A stretch of DNA of 64,000 bases, from the NCBI GenBank assembly GCA_036657595.1, contig JAVXFZ010000001.1:1-64000 (forward strand), in the 5' to 3' direction. The notes beneath the pieces are model-generated. The model ran no database searches. It saw only the letters and a program-made list of their open reading frames with translations, and was not told the origin of the DNA. Below, piece by piece: positions 46,562 to 54,814 of the stretch. The position numbers and the translations under genes are program-made. Position 1 is the stretch's first letter. Each line of letters starts with the position of its first letter. The stretch is from Odoribacter sp036657595 (lineage in GTDB: Bacteria > Bacteroidota > Bacteroidia > Bacteroidales > Marinifilaceae).

Positions 46562-46747
46562 ATGGCACATCCGAAACATCGAACCTCAAAACAGAGAAGA
46601 AATAAGAGAAGAACTCACGATGCAATTACGGCAACGACTATTGCAAAATGTTCTAACTGTGGTGCTACTGTTCAGTATCATACAGTATGTCCTGAATGCG
46701 GATATTACAGAGGGAAGTTGGCTATTGAAAAAGCAGTAGTTGCATAA
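46562..46747 (+). CDS. rpmF: 50S ribosomal protein L32
   Basis: This is the 61-residue L32 with the basic start MAHPKHRTSKQRRNKRRTHD and an intact zinc ribbon, Cys30, Cys33, Cys43 and Cys46 (the zinc-containing form). It lies in the usual yceD-rpmF-fabH order. A hairpin in the 135-bp gap after it may reduce read-through into fabH. Confidence 0.97.
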   Translation: MAHPKHRTSKQRRNKRRTHDAITATTIAKCSNCGATVQYHTVCPECGYYRGKLAIEKAVVA

Positions 46748-46787
46748 CCTTGACGCAAAAAGGATTGTTTTAGAATCATATACAATC

Positions 46788-46810
46788 AGCCTCCTGTCGA
46801 TCAGGGGGCT
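46788..46810 (+). terminator. Hairpin between rpmF and fabH
   Basis: AGCCTCCTG (46788-46796) and CAGGGGGCT (46802-46810) form a 9-bp stem with a 5-base loop. Outer sequences ACAATC and GGTTGT can extend it after a bulge. A short T-rich stretch follows, so it is terminator- or attenuator-like. Confidence 0.55.
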
Positions 46811-46882
46811 ATGGTTGTTTATATAGTGTGTATCAGTTATCCTTGGTGGGATGGAGGATACAGTTGATTTAAACTTATTGCT

Positions 46883-47890
46883 ATGCAGATGAATAAGCCC
46901 AAAGCTATGATAACCGGAGTGGGGGTATATTATCCCGATTATATCCTCAATAATGAGGAATTAAGCCGGATGGTAGATACTTCAGATGAATGGATAATGA
47001 CCAGAGTCGGTATCAAAGAAAGGCATATATTGAAAGATCCGACGAAAGGCAGTGCCTATTTGGGGGCGAAAGCGGTTGAAAATCTACTGGAAAAGACAGG
47101 GACACGACCGGAAGAGATTGATTTAATAATTTGTGCGACGGTAACACCGGATATGCATTTTCCTGCAAATGCACAAATTATCTCCGATTTGGTGGGAATA
47201 AAGAATGCATTTGGTTTTGACCTGAATGCGGGCTGTTCGGGATTTGTTTTCGGATTAGTGACTGCTGCTCAATTTGTAGAGAACGGACGTTATAAGAAAG
47301 TGATCTTTGTCGGCGCGGAGAAGATGTCGGTGATTACGGATTATACGGATCGCAAAACTTGTCCTTTGTTTGGAGATGCTTCGGGAGCCGTGTTGTTGGA
47401 GCCTACGTATGATGAGGTGGGCGTGATGGATCATATTTTGCGTTCGGATGGGATGGGACGCAGTCATTTATATATGAAATCCGGAGGTTCGTTAAATCCG
47501 CCTTCCATAGAAACGGTGACGAATCGGGAGCATTTCATCTATCAGGATGGACAGTTTGTGTTTAAACACGCTGTGACGAAAATGGCAGATACAGCTGTTG
47601 AGATTATGGAAAAGAATCATTTGACGGCGGATGATGTTGCTTGGTTAGTGCCACATCAGGCTAATCTACGAATTATTGCTGCAACGGGCGACCGTATGGG
47701 GCTTGATCCGTCAAAGGTGATGATAAATATTCAAAAATACGGAAATACAACTTCGGCAACGATCCCCTTGTGTTTGAACGAATGGGAAGATCGCTTGCAT
47801 AAAGGTGATAACTTAGTACTGGCAGCTTTTGGTGCCGGATTTACGTGGGGAGCTATTTATTTGAAGTGGGCGTATGATACGAAAAAATAA
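46883..47890 (+). CDS. fabH: 3-oxoacyl-ACP synthase III
   Basis: This is a 335-residue KAS III that starts fatty-acid synthesis by condensing acetyl-CoA with malonyl-ACP. The catalytic triad is intact: Cys118 in LNAGCSGF, His258 in VPHQAN and Asn288 in YGNTTSA. The start MQMNKP at 46883 or the second ATG at 46889 is possible. It is downstream of rpmF as in many bacteria and ends in a clear terminator. Confidence 0.95.
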   Translation: MQMNKPKAMITGVGVYYPDYILNNEELSRMVDTSDEWIMTRVGIKERHILKDPTKGSAYLGAKAVENLLEKTGTRPEEIDLIICATVTPDMHFPANAQIISDLVGIKNAFGFDLNAGCSGFVFGLVTAAQFVENGRYKKVIFVGAEKMSVITDYTDRKTCPLFGDASGAVLLEPTYDEVGVMDHILRSDGMGRSHLYMKSGGSLNPPSIETVTNREHFIYQDGQFVFKHAVTKMADTAVEIMEKNHLTADDVAWLVPHQANLRIIAATGDRMGLDPSKVMINIQKYGNTTSATIPLCLNEWEDRLHKGDNLVLAAFGAGFTWGAIYLKWAYDTKK

Positions 47891-47906
47891 AAGATTTGAA
47901 TTTTAT

Positions 47907-47935
47907 AAAAAAAGCCGCTAATGCGGCTTTTTTAT
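47907..47935 (+). terminator. Terminator after fabH
   Basis: The hairpin AAAAGCCGC..GCGGCTTTTTT, with A-run and T-run flanks, sits 17 bp after the fabH stop. Confidence 0.85.
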
Positions 47936-47975
47936 TTCAATTACTTGTTATATCTTCGGTCGGAATTTTATATTT

Positions 47976-48326
47976 ATGGATCAGGATTATTTTGACATAG
48001 ATTATGAGGGAAACCTGATTCTGACAGATGCCAGAATAGAGGGAAATTTGAAGTCGGATAAAAGTATTTGTCTGAATGGAATGATTCAGGGGAATGTGCA
48101 TAGTGCGAAATTAGTTATCGTAAATAAGAATGCTGTTATCGACGGAGATGTTGAATGCGATGAACTGTATCTCAATGGCAAGATTACGGGTTGCGTATGC
48201 GTTGCGCGTAAGACGGTTATGGGTGACAGTGCTGAAATTAAGGGAGGTTTGTGTACGACTTGTCTTGAAATAGCTCCCGGTGCTAAAATCGGGAGAGGAT
48301 TAAAATTAAATAATGCGTCTAAATAA
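47976..48326 (+). CDS. Bactofilin, first of two
   Basis: This is a 116-residue polymer-forming bactofilin. The right-handed beta-helix pattern is visible as short repeats of about six residues per strand (DARIEGNLKSDKSICLNG, GMIQGNVHSAKLVIVNKNAV, IDGDVECDELYLNGKITG). Bactofilins form filaments that organise cell-envelope enzymes. The start ATG at 47976 gives an acidic N-tail MDQDYFDIDYEG. The second bactofilin begins 15 bp downstream. Confidence 0.85.
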   Translation: MDQDYFDIDYEGNLILTDARIEGNLKSDKSICLNGMIQGNVHSAKLVIVNKNAVIDGDVECDELYLNGKITGCVCVARKTVMGDSAEIKGGLCTTCLEIAPGAKIGRGLKLNNASK

Positions 48327-48341
48327 ACAAAGGTGATTATT

Positions 48342-48710
48342 ATGAGCAAAGAGAATTCGGCAAATGCCGTTAATTTGTTGTGCGAAGGTACAGTGATTGT
48401 TGGTGATATAAAAACTAAAAGTGACATCCGGATTGATGGTATCATAAAGGGAAAGATTATTACTTCGGGCAGATTGGTAATGGGAAGTTCGGCTAAAATA
48501 GAAGGTGATATTGACTGTGCAAATGTAGATAATCAGGGAGTTGTGATTGGGAATATTGTGGCTACTGGGGCTGTTTCTTTAAAATCACCGGCTAAGGTGG
48601 TAGGAAATATTTTGGCAGCTGTCATTTCGATAGAACCGGGAGTGGTATTTAACGGCAATTGTCAGATGTTGAAAAAAGAAAATCGTGAGCCGGAAACAAC
48701 AAAGGAATAG
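48342..48710 (+). CDS. Bactofilin, second of two
   Basis: This is a 122-residue bactofilin with the same beta-helix pattern (SDIRIDGIIKGKIITSGRLV, SAKIEGDIDCANVDNQGVVI, SPAKVVGNILAAVISIEPGV). It starts at ATG 48342 (MSKENSANAV); a GTG at 48333 is less likely. Unlike its neighbour it has a longer polar tail (KKENREPETTKE). The pair probably co-polymerise or evolved by duplication. Confidence 0.87.
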   Translation: MSKENSANAVNLLCEGTVIVGDIKTKSDIRIDGIIKGKIITSGRLVMGSSAKIEGDIDCANVDNQGVVIGNIVATGAVSLKSPAKVVGNILAAVISIEPGVVFNGNCQMLKKENREPETTKE

Positions 48711-48750
48711 AGAGTTGAAGATGGGGATGTGTCGTTGGGGCGATCCTGTT

Positions 48751-48805
48751 TATGAATAGATAAGCGGTTGAATGATGAATGTATTGATTTTAATTCCGGC
48801 GCGTT
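48751..48805 (+). repeat. 55-bp duplicate, left side of the assembly gap
   Basis: This stretch is identical over all 55 bases to 48906-48960 on the other side of the N-run. It contains the first codons of kdsB (ATG at 48772). It is most likely an assembly overlap rather than biology. Confidence 0.9.
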
Positions 48806-48905
48806 NNNNNNNNNNNNNNNNNNNNNNNNNNNNNNNNNNNNNNNNNNNNNNNNNNNNNNNNNNNNNNNNNNNNNNNNNNNNNNNNNNNNNNNNNNNNNNN
48901 NNNNN
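48806..48905. other. Assembly gap of 100 N
   Basis: Exactly 100 unknown bases, the usual placeholder size. The identical 55-bp flanks suggest that the two contigs overlap and that no real sequence is missing here. Confidence 0.95.
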
Positions 48906-48960
48906 TATGAATAGATAAGCGGTTGAATGATGAATGTATTGATTTTAATTCCGGCGCGTT
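48906..48960 (+). repeat. 55-bp duplicate, right side of the assembly gap
   Basis: This copy is identical to 48751-48805 and continues into the complete kdsB gene. Confidence 0.9.
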
Positions 48961-49676
48961 ATGCTTCTACTCGATTTCCGGGAAAGCCTTTGGCTGAGAT
49001 AGGCGGAAAGCCGATGATTCAGCAGGTGGTAGAAAAAGCTTCTCAGGTGACAGACAATGTATATGTGGCGACGGACGATGTTCGGATTTACGAGCGAGTG
49101 CGGGCATTTGGTGCGCAGGCGGTGATGACCTCGACGGAGCATAGAAGCGGGACAGATCGCTGTTATGAAGCTTATACGCATATTCGGGAGCAGCGGGGAG
49201 AAGGATATGATGTGGTGGTCAATATACAAGGGGATGAACCTTTTATTTTGCCGGAACAGGTGAGGGCTTTGATTTCTTGTTTTGAAGATCCCGAAATACA
49301 GATTGCGACGTTAGCGAAACAGTTTGAGCCGGATGCGGATATTTTTGACCCCAATAAAGTGAAAGTCGTTTGTTCTGCTAAGCAGACTGCTTTGTATTTT
49401 TCTCGGTCGGCGATTCCTTTTTGCCGGGGAATAGAGCAGAAGGGATGGATTTCAGCAGTGCCGTTTTATAAGCACGTCGGAATGTATGCTTACCGTCCGG
49501 AAGTGTTAAGGGCGATTACTTCTTTATCGCAGGGGATACTGGAGAAAGCAGAGTCGCTGGAGCAGTTGAGGTGGTTGGAAAACGGATATAAAATAGCAGT
49601 TCGGCTGACCGAACACGAATCTATCGGTATAGATACGCCGGAGGATTTGAAAAGAGCAAATGAGCTGTACGTTTAA
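48927..49676 (+). CDS. kdsB: CMP-KDO synthetase (3-deoxy-manno-octulosonate cytidylyltransferase)
   Basis: This is a 249-residue nucleotidyltransferase that activates KDO for lipid A inner-core synthesis. The motifs IPARYASTRFPGKPL (8-22), the sugar-binding region STEHRSGTDRC and VVNIQGDEPFI are intact, and it ends with the usual SIGIDTPEDL. The start is ATG 48927 or the adjacent ATG 48930. It lies immediately after the assembly gap; the gene itself is complete. Confidence 0.95.
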   Translation: MMNVLILIPARYASTRFPGKPLAEIGGKPMIQQVVEKASQVTDNVYVATDDVRIYERVRAFGAQAVMTSTEHRSGTDRCYEAYTHIREQRGEGYDVVVNIQGDEPFILPEQVRALISCFEDPEIQIATLAKQFEPDADIFDPNKVKVVCSAKQTALYFSRSAIPFCRGIEQKGWISAVPFYKHVGMYAYRPEVLRAITSLSQGILEKAESLEQLRWLENGYKIAVRLTEHESIGIDTPEDLKRANELYV

Positions 49677-49685
49677 TCATTTTTC

Positions 49686-49740
49686 TGTTTATTTGTTTAA
49701 CCGTTTCAGTCAGGTGAGTAAACGATTAAACAAATAAACA
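49686..49740. terminator. Bidirectional terminator between kdsB and frr
   Basis: TGTTTATTTGTTTAA (49686-49700) and TTAAACAAATAAACA (49726-49740) are perfect 15-bp arms around a 25-base loop between convergent genes. Confidence 0.7.
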
Positions 49741-49750
49741 ATGAAACAGA

Positions 49751-50314
49751 TCAGATGGTCATAATGTCTTTTTCTTTTGTAGCGAGAATATCGTCTGCTT
49801 TTTTATTATAGCTGTCTGTCATTTTCTGCACTTCGGCTTCTGCGTCTTTAGCTACGTCTTCCGGAAGTCCGTCTTTGGTCATTTTCTTAAATTCATCAAT
49901 GGCATCGCGCCGAGCATTGCGAATACTTACTTTTGCCGTTTCTCCCACTCCTTTGGATTGTTTCACCAAATCTCGTCTTCTTTCTTCGGTAAGCGCCGGC
50001 ACGTTGATGCGTACCACTTCTCCATTATTGTCCGGATTGAAGCCTAAATTGGCATTCATAATTGCTTTTTGAATGGGAGCTAACATTGTTCTTTCCCAAG
50101 GTTGCACCGCGATGGTTCGTGGATCCGGTACGGTGATGTTGGCAATTTGTGACAATGGAGTGGGCGTTCCGTAGTAATCTACTAAAACATCATTCAGGAT
50201 TTTGGGATTTGCTCGTCCGGCTCTGATTTTTGCCAGTTCATTTTCTAAATGGGCGAGTGCATTCTGCATTTGTTCTTTCGCCTCGTCCATAAACATTTTT
50301 ACTTCCTCGTTCAT
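49751..50314 (-). CDS. frr: Ribosome recycling factor
   Basis: This is a 187-residue RRF that splits post-termination ribosomes with EF-G. Family landmarks are all present: ALAHLENELAKIRAGRANP, YYGTPTPLSQIANITVPDPR, the central EERRRDLVKQSKGVGE and the C-terminal long helix. Its leader carries the three-segment hairpin element at 50328-50389, shared with the glycosyltransferase gene at 60626-61639. A -7 box is at 50461-50454. Confidence 0.96.
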   Translation of the reverse strand: MNEEVKMFMDEAKEQMQNALAHLENELAKIRAGRANPKILNDVLVDYYGTPTPLSQIANITVPDPRTIAVQPWERTMLAPIQKAIMNANLGFNPDNNGEVVRINVPALTEERRRDLVKQSKGVGETAKVSIRNARRDAIDEFKKMTKDGLPEDVAKDAEAEVQKMTDSYNKKADDILATKEKDIMTI

Positions 50315-50327
50315 ATTTTTGTTTTAA

Positions 50328-50389
50328 TTAAGTCCATTGACTTATACATTTTATAGGGTGTTTATTTTTTTGTAAGTCACTCGAAATAA
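50328..50389 (-). promoter_or_regulatory. Leader element copy A, upstream of frr
   Basis: On the minus strand, segments TGACTTAC (50379-50372), GTATAAGTCA (50347-50338) and GACTTA (50334-50329) allow two exclusive pairings: 1 with 2, or 2 with 3 as a tight hairpin with loop AATG. Segment 3 ends 14 nt before the frr start codon. It aligns at roughly three-quarters identity (my manual count) with 61650-61712. Confidence 0.55.
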
Positions 50390-50453
50390 GTTACTTTAAC
50401 TCTCAATGTGTTACAATTATTATTTAATGTTATTTATTATATAAACAGCCAAA

Positions 50454-50461
50454 CAAAGATA
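50454..50461 (-). promoter_or_regulatory. -7 element of frr
   Basis: TATCTTTG on the minus strand fits TAnnTTTG. The transcript would begin about 135 nt before frr and include leader element A. Confidence 0.45.
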
Positions 50462-50501
50462 TGAAAAAATCTAAATATTTCAGCATATCGTTTCCGGATC
50501 A

Positions 50502-51953
50502 TCATTTTTGTGATGGCGGAGTGGGAATGTCTATTCTCCTGATCTTATAATGGATAGCTGTGATAAAAAGATTCATAAGAGGAGAAATTAAATTAAAAAA
50601 ACAATAGGGGAGATAGTCTATCGTGGCAACTCCCAAGACACGGGATTGGGTTGCACCGCAGGTGTTCCAAGGAATCAATACAGAGGTTACGGTGGCTGAG
50701 TCTTCGAGGGCGCGGCTAAGAACTTCCGGTTTGAGACCGCGTTGACGATACATTTTTTGCATCATTTTACCGGGGACAACAATGGAGAGATATTGATCGC
50801 AGGCGGTGATGTTAAAGAAAATGCAAGTGAGTAGGGTGGTCGCCACCAAAGAGGTGTTGTTGTAGATGAATGTCATAAATGCTTCACCGACTCGTTTTAA
50901 AGAACCGCTGGCTTCCATCACTCCACCGAAAGTCAATGCTGCTATAATTAACCAGACGGTATCTAACATACCTTCCATCCCTCCGGTAGAGAGCAATTCG
51001 TCAACCTGTTTAACTCCGGTGGTTAGCTCCATTTTTCCGCCTGCCGCTTGAAGAAGTAGTTGGTATTTATTGTTGAATAAATCTTTAGTAATCATTTGGT
51101 TTAATAAGTCGTTTTGAAATAGAAGAGCAAAAACAGCTCCCAGTGTGACACCTGCGATCATCGCCGGAATGGGAGGTACTTTTTTGATGATGATCAAGAT
51201 CAAAAGTACGGGAACGAGTAAGAGTGCGGGTGAAATACGAAAGGTTTGTCCGATGCTTTCTTTCAGAAATTGTGTATCGGTGGTTCCGTCTGTTTGGGTA
51301 TGGAAAATTCCGATGCCCCCGAATAGGATCAGTGTTAGGAGTAAGGTCGGTAAAGTGGTGTAGACCATATAGCGGATGTGAGTGAAAAGATCTGTTCCGG
51401 CAATAGCGGGAGCAAGGTTGGTTGTATCGGATAAAGGCGACATTTTGTCGCCGAAATAAGCACCTGAAATGACCGCTCCTGCCACTAATCCTTGATTTAA
51501 TCCGAAAGCATTGCCTACACCGATGATGGCAACTCCGACGGTTGCGATGGTTGACCAAGAACTGCCTGTCGCTAAGGATACAAGAGCGCAAAGTAGGACC
51601 GAGGCGACTAAGAAATAAGAAGGATGCATAATGTCAAGTCCGTAGTAAATCATAGCGGGAATCACTCCACTGATCATCCACGTGCCGCCTAAGGCACCGA
51701 TGAGTAAGAGGATGAGGATGGCGGGCATTGCAGAATGGATTGTATGTAAGATTTTCTCTTCGATTTTCCGCCAAGGAACCCGATTGACATTTGCCATCAG
51801 TCCGCAGACGGTGGCAGCAATAGATAAGGCTATTTGGTTGGAACCTCCCAATGGATCGTCGAAATAGCTGACATTGAAAACCAACAGGACAATTAAAATA
51901 ACCAGTGGAAGGATGGCTTGTAAAAAAGAAGGATGTCGGGATTCGGTTGTCAT
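50502..51953 (-). CDS. Na+/H+ antiporter of the NhaC family
   Basis: This is a 483-residue integral-membrane antiporter with about eleven to twelve helices. The NhaC features are SGAYFGDKMSPLSDTTNLAP, the core GSSWSTIATVGVA, and the second half with ACDQYLSIVVPGKMM followed by SALEDSATVTSVLIPWNTCG-like residues. It exchanges sodium for protons and contributes to pH homeostasis. I use MTTESRH at 51953; an ATG at 52010 would add 19 polar residues. It is divergent from the U32 gene. Confidence 0.9.
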   Translation of the reverse strand: MTTESRHPSFLQAILPLVILIVLLVFNVSYFDDPLGGSNQIALSIAATVCGLMANVNRVPWRKIEEKILHTIHSAMPAILILLLIGALGGTWMISGVIPAMIYYGLDIMHPSYFLVASVLLCALVSLATGSSWSTIATVGVAIIGVGNAFGLNQGLVAGAVISGAYFGDKMSPLSDTTNLAPAIAGTDLFTHIRYMVYTTLPTLLLTLILFGGIGIFHTQTDGTTDTQFLKESIGQTFRISPALLLVPVLLILIIIKKVPPIPAMIAGVTLGAVFALLFQNDLLNQMITKDLFNNKYQLLLQAAGGKMELTTGVKQVDELLSTGGMEGMLDTVWLIIAALTFGGVMEASGSLKRVGEAFMTFIYNNTSLVATTLLTCIFFNITACDQYLSIVVPGKMMQKMYRQRGLKPEVLSRALEDSATVTSVLIPWNTCGATQSRVLGVATIDYLPYCFFNLISPLMNLFITAIHYKIRRIDIPTPPSQK

Positions 51954-52102
51954 AGTTTGTGCGGATCGGTTTATAGGCTTATACTGATATATGAGTTGCT
52001 TCGTTTTCATTATTGCCTTTTTTGTTTTTTGTTTAAGTTTTGCACACTGGTTAGAGAGGTGTTTGTGGGAGAAAGCGATTTTTTAATTTCCGATTTAAAT
52101 CA

Positions 52103-52110
52103 TACCTTTG
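52103..52110 (+). promoter_or_regulatory. -7 element of the U32-family gene
   Basis: TACCTTTG fits TAnnTTTG, giving a leader of about 50 nt to the ATG at 52164. This supports that start over upstream in-frame codons. Confidence 0.5.
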
Positions 52111-52163
52111 TACCTTCTTATCTAAACGGTTTTTGGCTGTTTAGGCATTTAGAAGATTTAGAT

Positions 52164-53420
52164 ATGACAAGAAAAGATTTTGAGGTAATGGCTCCTGTCG
52201 GGTCGTATGAATCCTTGTATGCAGCTTTGCAAGGTGGTGCGGATTCTGTTTATTTTGGAGTGGAAGGATTGAATATGCGTGCCCGTTCGTCGGCTAATTT
52301 CACGCTGGACGATTTAAAGAATATTGTATCGGTTTGTGCGGAGAAAGGAGTGAAGACTTATTTGACGGTGAATACTGTTATTTATAATAATGAGCTCGAT
52401 AAAATGCGGCGTGTCATTGATTGTGCGGGAGAAGCAGGGATTACCGCTATTATTGCATCTGATTTGGCGGCTATTTTGTATGCGCGGGAAGTGGGAGTTG
52501 AGGTACATATCAGTACACAGTGTAATGTGACGAATTTTGAGGTGGTGCGTTTTTTTGCGCAATATGCCGATGTGGTGGTGTTGGCTCGTGAAGTAGTCTT
52601 GGAGCAGGTGAAGGAAATTCATCGACAAATTATAGAAAACGATCTGCGGGGTCCGAAGGGAGAATTGATCAAGATTGAGATGTTTGCCCACGGAGCTCTT
52701 TGTATGGCTGTTTCCGGGAAATGTTATCTGAGTTTGCACGAGAAGAATGCTTCGGCGAATCGGGGGGCTTGCAATCAGATTTGCCGGCGTGCTTATACGG
52801 TGAGAGATCGAGATAATGAAATAGAACTGGACGTTGAGAATGAATATATTATGTCGCCGAAAGATCTTTGTACAGTGGGATTTCTGAACAAGATGATTGA
52901 TGCCGGAGTGCGAGTATTTAAGATAGAGGGGCGTGCCCGATCGGCGGAATATGTTCGCACGGTTTGTGAATGTTATAATGAAGCGGTATTTGCTTATTTG
53001 GAGGATAGTTATTCTGCCGATAAGATCAGAAGTTGGAAAGGACGTCTTGCGACGGTTTTCAATCGGGGCTTTTGGGATGGTTATTATTTGGGACAACGTT
53101 TGGGAGAGTGGAGCGAAGTATATGGGTCGAAAGCGACTAAAAAGAAAATGCTGATCGGTAAGGTGACGAATTATTTTACCAATTTGTTGGTCGGTGAATT
53201 TAAGCTCGAATCGTACGATTTGCAAGTAGGGGACGAAATTTTGATACAGGGTCCGACAACAGGAACGATTCAGATGGAGGTGTCGGAAATGCGAGTCGAT
53301 TTACAGCCTGTCAAGCGGGTGGAGAAAGGAGTTTTGTTTTCAATTCAGGTGTCGGAAAAATTACGCCGGGGAGATAAGCTCTATAAATGGGTGGATGCGA
53401 CTCCTGAGTTGATGCAATAA
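52164..53420 (+). CDS. U32-family protein (peptidase U32-like, possible tRNA/rRNA hydroxylation or collagenase-like)
   Basis: This is a 418-residue protein with a TIM-barrel-like N-terminal domain (FEVMAPVGSYESLYAALQGG) and the U32 signature IEMFAHGALCMAVSGKCYLS around 171-190. Cys180, Cys187, Cys203 and Cys207 are well placed for an iron-sulfur cluster, as in the U32 members TrhP, RlhA and UbiU, which modify RNA or ubiquinone precursors rather than cut proteins. A beta-barrel C-terminal domain (about 325-415) completes it. By length and layout it resembles the TrhP-like tRNA uridine hydroxylation branch, but I cannot settle the subfamily. The start at 52164 is preferred; the open frame runs on to 51933 across the divergent nhaC promoter. 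Confidence 0.85.
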   Translation: MTRKDFEVMAPVGSYESLYAALQGGADSVYFGVEGLNMRARSSANFTLDDLKNIVSVCAEKGVKTYLTVNTVIYNNELDKMRRVIDCAGEAGITAIIASDLAAILYAREVGVEVHISTQCNVTNFEVVRFFAQYADVVVLAREVVLEQVKEIHRQIIENDLRGPKGELIKIEMFAHGALCMAVSGKCYLSLHEKNASANRGACNQICRRAYTVRDRDNEIELDVENEYIMSPKDLCTVGFLNKMIDAGVRVFKIEGRARSAEYVRTVCECYNEAVFAYLEDSYSADKIRSWKGRLATVFNRGFWDGYYLGQRLGEWSEVYGSKATKKKMLIGKVTNYFTNLLVGEFKLESYDLQVGDEILIQGPTTGTIQMEVSEMRVDLQPVKRVEKGVLFSIQVSEKLRRGDKLYKWVDATPELMQ

Positions 53421-53597
53421 ATCGGGTGACCGGAATAGGAAAGTGACTTCAGAGATGAGGTGTTGGCATAAAAATTGTTAAAAGGATTTATTGACTTTAT
53501 TGACTGATGAGTTTTTCTCGTAGATGATTAGAAATAAGACGTTTAAAATTTAGAGGTATTGAAGTTATTTTTTGAAGTTATTTAAATAAGCAAGTAG

Positions 53598-54788
53598 ATG
53601 AAGAAATTGTTTTTATATCTGTCATTGTCTTTCCTTTTGGTTTCTTGTATTCAAAATGAAGCATTGAATACGGAAGCGGATATTGAATCTTGTACGGTGT
53701 TGAATGAGGAAGGGAAAGCAGATCCCCATATAAAGGGGAATGTTCTTGTAAATAATACACAAATAATCGCACAGGCTAATCCTAAGATTAATTTGGCAAG
53801 TTTAGCTTTACACGTGAAGTTGACAGAGGGCGCGACAATATCACCGAATCCGAGAGAGCTTAGAGATTATTCTTGGGCACAGCATTTTGTGGTGACCTCA
53901 CAGGATGGTGTGTGGAATAAGAAATATACGGTGATGATTGATACTTTTGAGATGCCGACGAATTATGATTTTGAGTTTTTTGAATTAAATGCAGCTCATC
54001 AGTATCAGGTTTTTTATGAAAAAGTGTATGTAAAAAAGATCATTATGGAATCCGATAAGGATACGGTTAAGATTGATACATTTTTCAAGCAGTATATTTG
54101 GGCTTCCGGTAATTCCGGCTATGCTTTGACCGGAGTTGGTAAAACGCCTGAGGATTATCCGACTGTTTCTTTGAAGAGTGAAAAGGGGCGAGGGATTAAA
54201 TTGGAAACAAAGAGTACGGGAGGTTTTGGCGAGATGGCTAAGATGCCGATTGCTGCCGGGAATTTGTTTTTAGGTGTTTTTGATGTGTCGAATGCGATGT
54301 TGGAAGCTCGTAAGGCAACTCTTTTTGGATTGCCATTTGGTAGGAAACCGCTTTCTTTTACAGGACGTTATAAATTTAAAAGGGGAGCGGTATTAACGGA
54401 TATAGGAAACAATGGAAAGCCGGTGCCTGTGGCAGGAGAGGATGTATGTGATATTTATGCTATTTTATACGAGTCTGCCGGATTGGATAAAAATGCGTTG
54501 AATGGAGATAATGTGTTGAACAATGACCATATCATAGCGATGGCAAGATTGAAGCGTCCTACCGTGTATGCTCCTGAAACGGATATGACGAAAATATCTT
54601 ATGAAAACTTTGACATACAGTTTGATTATGATTCTTATAAGAACAAGAGATCGTTTGATGGGAATAAATCAAGAAATTATGAATATAATTTGGCAATAGT
54701 CTTTACGTCAAGTGTGGATGGTGCTTATTTTAAGGGGGCTGTTGGCAGTACGCTTTATGTGGATGAGGTGAAAGTGGTTTGTGAATAG
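53598..54788 (+). CDS. PCMD-domain lipoprotein
   Basis: This is a 396-residue lipoprotein with Cys17 (lipobox LVSC). After a short Ig-like/DUF-type region (LHVKLTEGATISPNPRELRD, VTSQDGVWNKKYTVMI), residues about 140-395 form a PCMD-type carbohydrate-binding-like jelly roll (YIWASGNSGYALTGVGKTPE, GRYKFKRGAVLTDIG and the terminal STLYVDEVKVVCE). Members lie beside outer-membrane proteins, and here a beta-barrel gene starts 26 bp downstream. Function is unproven; surface glycan binding is the usual suggestion. Confidence 0.82.
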   Translation: MKKLFLYLSLSFLLVSCIQNEALNTEADIESCTVLNEEGKADPHIKGNVLVNNTQIIAQANPKINLASLALHVKLTEGATISPNPRELRDYSWAQHFVVTSQDGVWNKKYTVMIDTFEMPTNYDFEFFELNAAHQYQVFYEKVYVKKIIMESDKDTVKIDTFFKQYIWASGNSGYALTGVGKTPEDYPTVSLKSEKGRGIKLETKSTGGFGEMAKMPIAAGNLFLGVFDVSNAMLEARKATLFGLPFGRKPLSFTGRYKFKRGAVLTDIGNNGKPVPVAGEDVCDIYAILYESAGLDKNALNGDNVLNNDHIIAMARLKRPTVYAPETDMTKISYENFDIQFDYDSYKNKRSFDGNKSRNYEYNLAIVFTSSVDGAYFKGAVGSTLYVDEVKVVCE

Positions 54789-54814
54789 AAAGAGATACTC
54801 AAATAGAAAAAGAT

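Noticed and set aside
48772..48805. A second, truncated kdsB start before the N-run
   Set aside because: It is identical to the start at 48927 within a 55-bp duplicate at contig ends, so it is best explained as assembly overlap.
51933..52163. Longer start for the U32-family gene at 51933
   Set aside because: The extension crosses the divergent nhaC start and the TACCTTTG -7 box, and its residues do not fit the family.
52314..53225. 303-residue minus-strand ORF opposite the U32 gene
   Set aside because: It is an antisense shadow; no recognisable domain, and the plus-strand protein is a clear family member.
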